5,967 nt of DNA. Origin: Gracilibacteraceae bacterium. Lineage in GTDB: Bacteria; Bacillota; Desulfitobacteriia; Desulfitobacteriales; Syntrophobotulaceae. The stretch is from contig JAISQG010000177.1 in the NCBI GenBank assembly GCA_031274335.1, forward strand, positions 1 to 5,967. Reading direction: 5' to 3'. Shown here in pieces: positions 1 to 5,967 of this stretch (positions within the stretch are counted from its first letter, which is position 1; every line of letters begins with the position of its first letter). Made by a program: the position numbers and the translations under genes. The notes under the pieces are model-generated. The model was not told where the DNA came from. It ran no database searches and was given only the letters and a program-made list of their open reading frames with translations.

Positions 1-195
1 GCCATCTCCGCCGTTGTTGCCCCGGCCGGCCAGAATCAGCGTTTTTCCGCGTCCGCCCGGCAGATAAGTTTCCGCTTCCGCCGCTATGGCCAGGGCCGCG
101 TTTTCCATCAGCACGATGCCGGGCAGCCCTAAATCTCCGATGGCCCGCGCGTCTATCCGCCTCATCTGCTCCGCCGTCGCCAGGCGCATGTCCAT
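1..195 (-). CDS. nnr: NAD(P)H-hydrate epimerase, N-terminal part (gene runs off left edge)
   Basis: Repairs damaged nicotinamide cofactors: it epimerises (R)- to (S)-NAD(P)HX so that a dehydratase can restore NAD(P)H in the cytoplasm. Only 65 codons are visible. They show the start of a YjeF_N domain: an N-terminal helix with EQMRRIDARAI (residues 9-19), the segment GIVLMENAA (27-35), a beta strand KTLILAGRG (51-59), and the family hallmark GNNGGDG (59-65) of the nucleotide-binding loop, at the window edge. The ATG at 195 is chosen because GGAGG lies 10 bases upstream; a second ATG at 189 is further from it. In many bacteria the protein is a fusion with a C-terminal ADP-dependent dehydratase domain; whether that is so here lies outside the window. 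The gene is divergent from the DUF975 gene. Family assignment is confident; the full domain architecture is unknown. Confidence 0.9.
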   Translation of the reverse strand, partial: MDMRLATAEQMRRIDARAIGDLGLPGIVLMENAALAIAAEAETYLPGGRGKTLILAGRGNNGGDG

Positions 196-205
196 GCCGT
201 TCACT

Positions 206-210
206 CCTCC
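206..210 (-). promoter_or_regulatory. Ribosome binding site of nnr
   Basis: On the minus strand this reads GGAGG, followed by AGTGAACGGC and the ATG at 195. It is a near-perfect Shine-Dalgarno sequence and decides for the ATG at 195 over the in-frame ATG at 189. Confidence 0.75.
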
Positions 211-243
211 GTCTCCGTGATACATTGCTCCAAAAAAATGTTT

Positions 244-249
244 GAGGTG
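244..249 (+). promoter_or_regulatory. Ribosome binding site of the DUF975 gene
   Basis: GAGGTG followed by six A residues and the ATG at 256 gives normal spacing. The in-frame alternatives, GTG at 217 and ATG at 238, have no comparable purine-rich site at a suitable distance, so the start is placed at 256. Confidence 0.65.
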
Positions 250-255
250 AAAAAA

Positions 256-987
256 ATGGGACAACCGCTTTCCAGCTCCGCCATCAGGGAGCGCGCCCGC
301 GAACTGCTCGGCGGGCAATGGCTGAAATCAGCGCTGGTGCTTTTTATGGCCAGCGTTTTTATCGCCCTGCCGGTTATAGTCATCGACTTGATCTGGCACG
401 ATGAGGACATGACCAGGTTCGCCCAGGGCACGGTCACCCTGTTGGTGGGCTGCGTGTTTCGTCACGGGCTGGCCGGTTATTTCCTGGCCATCGCCCGCGG
501 GCAGTCCCCCGCCGCGGAATCCGTGTTTGCCGGCTTAAAAGTTTATCCTCAATGTTTCGTGCTGTTTTTCTACTATAATTTGTTTATTTCCTGCTGGACG
601 CTGCTGCTGGCCGTGCCGGGCATCATCAAAATGCACAGCTACGCGCTGACGTTTTACATCCGGCAAGACAGGCCGTACATAAGCGGCGAGGGACGCGGGA
701 CGGGGGCGATCACCGCCAGCCGGCAGATGATGGACGGATCCAAAGCGCGTCTTTTCTTCCTTTATCTCAGCTTCGCCGGTTGGGCTGCCCTGCTCTTTGT
801 CTGGGTATACCTGCTTTCTTTCGCCTCGGCTTTGCTGCACAAATTTCTTTTGCTGCCGGACGCCGCCGTTCAGATCGTCTCCATCGCCCTGCTGCTGCTG
901 CCGCTGTACTGCCTGGCTGCCTACATTGAAACCTCCGCCGCTGTTTTTTATGAAAGCCTGCGCACCAGGAGAACCGCTCCCGAATAA
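256..987 (+). CDS. DUF975 family integral membrane protein
   Basis: A 243-residue polytopic membrane protein of the DUF975 family; no biochemical function can be assigned. The N-terminal cytoplasmic helix (about residues 8-24, RERARELLGGQW) is the usual opening of the family. About five hydrophobic stretches follow, near 24-46, 57-80, 98-122, 166-195 and 203-232. Family signatures visible are GLAGYFLAIARG (71-82), the PGII turn at 121-124, the MMDGSK motif at 158-163, then LFFLYLSFAGW (166-176), and a final ETSAAVFYESL (225-235). No signal peptide is evident beyond the first membrane segment. The start is set by GAGGTG just upstream. The gene faces away from nnr and converges on the MinD-like ATPase gene, with 9 bases between stop codons, so it is probably monocistronic. 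Family call is firm; length is normal for the family. Confidence 0.85.
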   Translation: MGQPLSSSAIRERARELLGGQWLKSALVLFMASVFIALPVIVIDLIWHDEDMTRFAQGTVTLLVGCVFRHGLAGYFLAIARGQSPAAESVFAGLKVYPQCFVLFFYYNLFISCWTLLLAVPGIIKMHSYALTFYIRQDRPYISGEGRGTGAITASRQMMDGSKARLFFLYLSFAGWAALLFVWVYLLSFASALLHKFLLLPDAAVQIVSIALLLLPLYCLAAYIETSAAVFYESLRTRRTAPE

Positions 988-989
988 CC

Positions 990-1014
990 GCCTGAGTCAG
1001 CGCAGGCCCTTTTT
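990..1014 (+). terminator. Weak intrinsic terminator candidate after the DUF975 gene
   Basis: GCCTG at 990-994 can pair with CAGGC at 1003-1007 around an 8-base loop, followed by CC and five T residues (1010-1014). The stem is only five pairs, so termination may be inefficient. It lies 2 bases after the DUF975 stop and overlaps the last codons of the convergent ATPase gene. No matching terminator with a T run is seen on the minus strand for that gene. Confidence 0.35.
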
Positions 1015-2082
1015 CATGCGGTTGAAGAAAGCCACGATGCCGGAGGTTTTCCGCTCCTTCACCGCCTCCCCGGTCAGCCGCCCGGCCATCGCCGCAATCT
1101 GGCGCGCGTATTCCCCGTCCGGCTCGCTCAAAAGGAGCGGCACCTGAATTTTCAGCGACTGGGGCACCTTTTTTTCCTCGCGGATCCAGCCGAGCATTTC
1201 CGGTTTTTTGCGGAGAAATTGCACCGTGGCTCGATGAAATTTGTCAAGGCCGCGCCAAGCTTCACTCTCAGATTCGCAGCGGTTGAAAACCATGAGCGGG
1301 TTGACTCCGCCGCCGCGGCAGGCGAGGGCTTTGGCCACGGAATAGGTGTCCATCAGGGCGTGGGGTTCGGGCGTGGTGATAAGGATCAGCTGATCCGCCG
1401 CCTCAAGAAATTTGAGGACAAGCTCGGAAATTCCCGCGCCCGTGTCGATCACAAAAATATCGAACTCCGGCTCCAGGTCGGCAAACCCGGAAAGAATGCG
1501 ATTGAACTGCAGCGCGTCCAGCGTCGTGAATGTAGAAATCCCGCTGGAGCCGGGAATTATTTTCAACCCGCCCGGCGCGTCCGTGACCACGTCATGCAGA
1601 CTACATTCCCCGTTCAACACATTGCTCAGGTTGCGCGGCGTGTTCAGCTTCAGCAGCACTTCCACGTTGGCCATGCCGATGTCGGCGTCGAGAACGAGTA
1701 CCCGTTTTCCCATGCGGCAAAGCGCCAGGCTCAGATTTATGCTGAGAGTCGTCTTGCCGACTCCTCCTTTGCCGCTGCCGATGGCGATGACCAAGCTCCC
1801 GCGTGTGCGCCGTTCCGGGCGCGGTATGCTGATGCTCCAGATTTTTTCCGCCGTCTGCCGCGAAATCACCTGGGACATCAGCACTTGATTGCCCCCCGGC
1901 GGCAAAACGCGCAAAGTCGTGCCAATCGGAATGAGCAGAAGATAGCCTTTGTGCAACGGGATGCTCAAATCCACGCGGTCAGGAAAAACGCCGACAATCC
2001 GTGCCCGGTAAACGTCACGGTACAGTTCGGCGTCTGTGGTAAAAACCAGTATTTGTCCTTCTTCCGGCTGATGTTCCTGCAT
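997..2082 (-). CDS. MinD/FlhG-like ATPase with an N-terminal YcgR/PilZN-like domain
   Basis: A 361-residue SIMIBI-class ATPase, closest by motif to FlhG/FleN/YlxH, which control flagellar number and position on the inner membrane. The ATPase has the deviant Walker A GKGGVGKTT (residues 104-112; signature Lys105, Lys110), switch I LDADIGMANVEVLL (131-144; Asp132, Asp134), and the FlhG-like Walker B/switch II VIDTGAGIS (211-219), then TTPEPHALMD (236-245). Residues 9-94 are not part of this fold. They resemble the N-terminal barrel of YcgR/MotI proteins, ending in IPRPERRTR (86-94). The last 15 residues, with FFNRMKKGLR, resemble the amphipathic membrane-targeting helix of MinD. No DQAxxLR FlhF-activating motif is seen. 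The gene starts 18 bases after pyk, with a close GAGGG site (2086-2090), so it probably shares the gap-pyk transcript and may be translationally coupled. ATPase class is certain; a flagellar role is inference, and a general MinD/ParA-like positioning role is possible. Confidence 0.85.
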   Translation of the reverse strand: MQEHQPEEGQILVFTTDAELYRDVYRARIVGVFPDRVDLSIPLHKGYLLLIPIGTTLRVLPPGGNQVLMSQVISRQTAEKIWSISIPRPERRTRGSLVIAIGSGKGGVGKTTLSINLSLALCRMGKRVLVLDADIGMANVEVLLKLNTPRNLSNVLNGECSLHDVVTDAPGGLKIIPGSSGISTFTTLDALQFNRILSGFADLEPEFDIFVIDTGAGISELVLKFLEAADQLILITTPEPHALMDTYSVAKALACRGGGVNPLMVFNRCESESEAWRGLDKFHRATVQFLRKKPEMLGWIREEKKVPQSLKIQVPLLLSEPDGEYARQIAAMAGRLTGEAVKERKTSGIVAFFNRMKKGLR

Positions 2083-2100
2083 TGTCCCTCGCTCAGGTTA

Positions 2101-3831
2101 TCAGATCATCATGACCGCGCCCTCATACACAACTCCGGTCAGAGCATCGACTGTGATGGTGGCGCCATTCTTCATGTTGAGCATGGCGTCCTGTACGCCT
2201 ACAATCGTCGGAATGCCAAACTGCAAGGCGGCTATGGCGGCGTGTGAGGTAAGCCCACCTGATTCCACAATGACGGCGCCGGCTTTGGACATGACAGAAA
2301 TATGCTCCAAGTCGGTATAAGGCGCGACCAGGATATCGCCGGCCCTGAATTCGTCCGCTTCCAGCGACGTGTTCACCGTGCCGGTGTAACGCTCGCGGCC
2401 GATGCCCAGACCCCGGCCCAGAACGTTGCCCACCACCTGAACCTTAATCAGATTTGTTGCGCCCACTTTGCCGACCGGCACTCCGGCGGTCAGGACGACC
2501 ACGTCGCCCGTTTTGACATAATTTTTCGCCAAAGCCTCGTTTACAGAGACAGAGAGCAATTCGTCCGTCTCCTGAATTTCCGGGATCAGCACGGAATAAA
2601 CACCCCAATTGATGCTGAGAGCGCGCGCCGTGGCCGCCAGCGGCGTGGCCGCCACGACCGGCGCCTTGCTGCGGAATTTGGAAATCATGCGGGCCGTGAT
2701 GCCGGATTGCGTCGGCGTGATGATGGCTGACGCACCCAAATCGCGGGCGATGGTGGTGCTGGCGTGACCTATGGCCTCGGCCACATTCGGATGATAGGAT
2801 ATCTGGGGCTCGGACTTCTGGAACATGATCTCCTCGGTCCGTCCGGCGATTTTTGCCATTATTTCCAACGATTGGAGTGGATAGGCTCCGGCGGCCGTCT
2901 CCCCGGAAAGCATGATCGCGTCGGCGCCGTCTATAATCGCGTTAGCGACGTCGCTGGTTTCAGCCCGCGTCGGCCGCGGATTGCGCATCATGGAATCAAG
3001 CATCTGTGTAGCCACGACGACCGGTTTCCCGGCGTCATTGCATTTGCGGATGATCTCCTTCTGGCAGATCGGCACTTCTTCCACAGGGATTTCCACGCCC
3101 AGGTCGCCGCGCGCCACCATGATCCCGTCGGCCACTTCCAAAATTTGGTCAATATTGGCCAAGCCCTCCCGGTTCTCGATTTTGGCGATGATTTTAATGG
3201 CGGCGCCGTGCTGCTCAACCACCGTGCGCACCTCCAGCACATCCGCCGCTTTGCGCGTGAAAGAGGCCGCGATGAAGTCCACCTGCTGTTCAATGCCGAA
3301 AACAATATCCGCCACGTCTTTTTCCGTCAGTGCCGGCAACTGAATGGCCACTTCCGGCACGTTCACGCCTTTGCGCGATTTAAGCCGGCCGCCGTTTATG
3401 ACCCTGGTCAATATTTCGCTGTCCCTGGCGGCGAGAACGCCGAGTTCAATCAGACCATCGTCAAGCAGGATGCTGTCCCCCTCCTTGACATCCCGCCACA
3501 AATCCTCATAATTGATCGACACGCGGGAAACAGAGCCGGTTTCCTCAAGCAAATCCAGCGTAAAGTCCTGGCCGGCCGCCAGTTCCACCCCGTCGTCCGG
3601 CATGGTGCCGGTGCGGATTTCCGGCCCTTTTGTGTCAAGCAGTATCCCGAGGTCATAATCAGCCTTCAGCGCTTCCATCCGGAGAGTGTGTATCCGTTTC
3701 GCATGCTCCTCGTGGTTGCCGTGGGAAAAATTCAGCCGGGCGATGTTCATGCCCGCCGCTATCATTTTGCCCACTGTTTCCGGCGCATCGGAAGCAGGCC
3801 CCATTGTGCAGATGATCTTCGTCCGGCGCAT
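2101..3831 (-). CDS. pyk: Pyruvate kinase with C-terminal PEP-utilising (phosphohistidine-type) domain
   Basis: Catalyses phosphoenolpyruvate + ADP to pyruvate + ATP, the last step of glycolysis, in the cytoplasm. Of 576 residues, the catalytic core shows ARLNFSHG (31-38; Arg32, Asn34), DTKGPEIRTG (66-75), the catalytic lysine in AKIEN (Lys217, Glu219 metal ligand), ARGDLG (240-245), and ATQMLDSM (274-281). The B domain lies at roughly 70-165 and the allosteric C domain at roughly 345-465. An extra domain at about 475-576 has the GLTSHAA motif (His530), as in Bacillus pyruvate kinase, which has similar length. VEL at 82-84 aligns by eye with the residue that is Glu in potassium-dependent enzymes. 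The ATG at 3831 is preferred over the in-frame GTG at 3846 because GAGGA sits 8 bases before it and the family normally begins M-R/K-x-TKI. The gene lies 34 bases after gap and ends with adjacent TGA and TAA codons. Confidence 0.95.
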   Translation of the reverse strand: MRRTKIICTMGPASDAPETVGKMIAAGMNIARLNFSHGNHEEHAKRIHTLRMEALKADYDLGILLDTKGPEIRTGTMPDDGVELAAGQDFTLDLLEETGSVSRVSINYEDLWRDVKEGDSILLDDGLIELGVLAARDSEILTRVINGGRLKSRKGVNVPEVAIQLPALTEKDVADIVFGIEQQVDFIAASFTRKAADVLEVRTVVEQHGAAIKIIAKIENREGLANIDQILEVADGIMVARGDLGVEIPVEEVPICQKEIIRKCNDAGKPVVVATQMLDSMMRNPRPTRAETSDVANAIIDGADAIMLSGETAAGAYPLQSLEIMAKIAGRTEEIMFQKSEPQISYHPNVAEAIGHASTTIARDLGASAIITPTQSGITARMISKFRSKAPVVAATPLAATARALSINWGVYSVLIPEIQETDELLSVSVNEALAKNYVKTGDVVVLTAGVPVGKVGATNLIKVQVVGNVLGRGLGIGRERYTGTVNTSLEADEFRAGDILVAPYTDLEHISVMSKAGAVIVESGGLTSHAAIAALQFGIPTIVGVQDAMLNMKNGATITVDALTGVVYEGAVMMI

Positions 3832-3839
3832 TTCTTTCG

Positions 3840-3844
3840 TCCTC
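3840..3844 (-). promoter_or_regulatory. Ribosome binding site of pyk
   Basis: On the minus strand GAGGA is followed by CGAAAGAA and the ATG at 3831. This spacing, with the expected family N-terminus, supports 3831 as the start. The upstream GTG at 3846 has a GGAG five bases away and cannot be fully excluded; using it would add five residues. Confidence 0.6.
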
Positions 3845-3865
3845 ACTCATTCTCCGGCCAATTTA

Positions 3866-4906
<1,041 letters not shown>

Positions 4907-4914
4907 CTAACAAT

Positions 4915-4943
4915 AGCATACCTGTCTGTATTTCGCGTACGAA
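4915..4943 (-). promoter_or_regulatory. Possible sigma-A type promoter of the gap-pyk cluster
   Basis: In the 105-base gap between mtnA and gap, the minus strand has TTCGTA (4943-4938), a 17-base spacer and TATGCT (4920-4915). They match the consensus hexamers at 3 and 4 of 6 positions. A start near 4908 would leave a leader of about 30 bases that includes the ribosome binding site. The surrounding 40 bases are noticeably AT-richer than the genes. The match is weak and rests mainly on position; no clear operator palindrome is seen beside it. Confidence 0.3.
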
Positions 4944-4981
4944 GGCCAAATTCCTGCCGCGCACGCGCAATTCTCTCAAGC

Positions 4982-5967
4982 TCATGTCATCATCAGTTTC
5001 AGCAACGCCGCCGCGCTCGGCGGGGAAAGCACTCCTTTTTCCGTGATGAGCCCCGTGACGTATTTCACCGGCGTAATGTCAAACGAGGGGTTGTACACGG
5101 CCACCTCCGGCGGTGCGATCTGCACCCCGGCTATCCGGCGCACCTCGTCTCCGTCGCGTTCCTCTACCGTGATATCCTCGCCGCTGCCCGTGCGCAAATC
5201 AATCGTCGAAGTCGGCGCCGCCGCATAAAACGGGACGGAATGAGCCTGGGCCAGCACAGCCAGAGCGTAAGTGCCTATTTTATTTGCCACATCGCCGTTG
5301 GCCGCCACGCGGTCGGCTCCGACCAGCACCAGATCCACCTTGCCTTTCTGCATCAGCCAGGCGGCCATGCCGTCCGCAATCAGCGTGACCGGAATATTCT
5401 CCCGGCCGAGTTCCCAAGTTGTCAGGCGCGCTCCCTGCAGACAGGGCCGGGTCTCGCAGGCGTAGACCTGAATGTCTTTTCCGGCGTCCCGCGCCGCCCG
5501 CACGACGCCAAGCGCCGTCCCATAGGCGCCCGTTGCCAGCGCGCCCGCGTTGCAATGAGTCAGGATGCGCGCCCGTGCCGGGACGACAGCCTCTCCGGCC
5601 GCTCCGAGCAAACGGTTGTCCCGTTCGTCTTCTGCCGCCATTTGTTCCGCCTCCGCCAGAAGGGCGGCTGCGAATTCCGCTTGGCGCTCCCGAACGGCTC
5701 CGCTCGTGTCAAATCCGGCGTGCAGAGCCTGCAGCCTGTTTTCCATGCGCCGGAGTGCCCAAAAAAGATTGACAGCCGTAGGCCGCGTCTCCTTCAGCGC
5801 GCGCGCGACTGTTTTCATGTATTCATCCCATTCTCCGTCCGCCCCGCGAAAAGCCAGCGCACCCAGCGCAACGCCATAAGCAGCCGCCAGACCGATGGCC
5901 GGCGCCCCGCGCACTTCCATGTTCTTGATCGCCGCAGCCACTCGCTCATACGTTTCGGCCCGGATAT
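4982..5967 (-). CDS. mtnA: S-methyl-5-thioribose-1-phosphate isomerase (5' end beyond window)
   Basis: Converts 5-methylthioribose 1-phosphate to 5-methylthioribulose 1-phosphate in methionine salvage; some relatives also act on 5-deoxyribose 1-phosphate. About 327 residues are visible and the reading frame is open to the right edge, so roughly the first 20 residues of a typical 345-residue protein are missing. Seen are AIKNMEVRGAPAIG near the start, HCNAGALAT with the catalytic cysteine (codon 5554-5552), the GADRVAANGDVANKIGTY segment with the catalytic aspartate (codon 5314-5312), EDITVEERDGDEV, and the C-terminal NPSFDITP and LITEKGV motifs. This is the eIF2B-like isomerase fold. The GTG at 5941 is an internal valine: upstream codons continue the family sequence AETYERVAAAIKNM. 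It precedes gap by 105 bases in the same direction; no other salvage gene is in the window. An archaeal-type ribose-1,5-bisphosphate isomerase is a less likely alternative. Confidence 0.93.
   Translation of the reverse strand, partial: IRAETYERVAAAIKNMEVRGAPAIGLAAAYGVALGALAFRGADGEWDEYMKTVARALKETRPTAVNLFWALRRMENRLQALHAGFDTSGAVRERQAEFAAALLAEAEQMAAEDERDNRLLGAAGEAVVPARARILTHCNAGALATGAYGTALGVVRAARDAGKDIQVYACETRPCLQGARLTTWELGRENIPVTLIADGMAAWLMQKGKVDLVLVGADRVAANGDVANKIGTYALAVLAQAHSVPFYAAAPTSTIDLRTGSGEDITVEERDGDEVRRIAGVQIAPPEVAVYNPSFDITPVKYVTGLITEKGVLSPPSAAALLKLMMT

Noticed and set aside
198..226. Possible extended -10 (TGATACATT) promoter for the DUF975 gene
   Set aside because: The -10 hexamer matches at only 4 of 6 positions and no -35 hexamer lies at normal spacing (the best, TTCACT, is at 15 bases); too weak to list.
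201..437. Minus-strand open frame of 78 codons upstream of nnr
   Set aside because: It overlaps the conserved start of the DUF975 gene on the other strand and has no family resemblance; its stop lies in the nnr ribosome binding site region by chance.
885..905. CTG repeat tract in the DUF975 gene
   Set aside because: It simply encodes a leucine run in a membrane segment.
1219..2247. Plus-strand open frame of 342 codons opposite the ATPase gene
   Set aside because: It is antisense to a gene with intact Walker motifs, its composition is Arg/His/Gln/Asn-rich, and it shows no family features.
3844..3846. GTG at 3846 as the pyk start
   Set aside because: The ATG at 3831 has better SD spacing and begins at the usual family N-terminus; kept only as an alternative.
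4957..4970. GCGC-GT-GCGC palindrome after mtnA as a terminator
   Set aside because: The stem has only a two-base loop on the minus strand and no T run follows, so it is neither a plausible hairpin terminator nor a known operator.
5939..5941. GTG at 5941 as the start of mtnA
   Set aside because: The codons further upstream stay open to the window edge and continue the conserved MtnA sequence, so this is an internal valine.

Overview
The window is a stretch of chromosomal housekeeping sequence from a GC-rich bacterium, most likely of the Bacillota (Firmicutes). The evidence for that placement is the long pyruvate kinase with the extra C-terminal phosphohistidine-type domain typical of that phylum, a DUF975 membrane protein, strong GGAGG-type ribosome binding sites, and a MinD/FlhG-type ATPase. 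A Negativicutes- or Peptococcaceae-like host is a guess from the overall feel of the proteins, not something the sequence proves. I see no mobile element, CRISPR array, tRNA or rRNA.

Layout: bases 1-195 (minus) hold the first 65 codons of an NAD(P)H-hydrate epimerase (nnr), running off the left edge. Divergent from it, with a 60-base gap, a DUF975 membrane protein runs rightward (256-987). Its end is only 9 bases from the end of a convergent leftward cluster. In transcription order that cluster is mtnA (methylthioribose-1-phosphate isomerase, 5' end off the right edge), a 105-base gap with a possible promoter, gap (glyceraldehyde-3-phosphate dehydrogenase), pyk (pyruvate kinase), and a MinD/FlhG-like ATPase. 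The gap-pyk (34 bases) and pyk-ATPase (18 bases) spacings suggest one transcript.

Functionally, gap and pyk are the enzymes on either side of lower glycolysis (NADH-forming and ATP-forming steps). mtnA recycles the methylthioribose left from S-adenosylmethionine use. Nnr repairs damaged NAD(P)H hydrates, but it is on a separate, divergent transcript.

The most unusual item is the last gene of the gap-pyk cluster. It encodes a FlhG-type ATPase whose first 90-95 residues look like the N-terminal barrel of YcgR/MotI-type flagellar brake proteins. The ATPase begins where a PilZ c-di-GMP-binding domain would normally start. It lacks a recognisable FlhF-activating DQAxxLR motif, keeps a MinD-like C-terminal amphipathic tail, and sits in a glycolytic operon instead of beside flhF.
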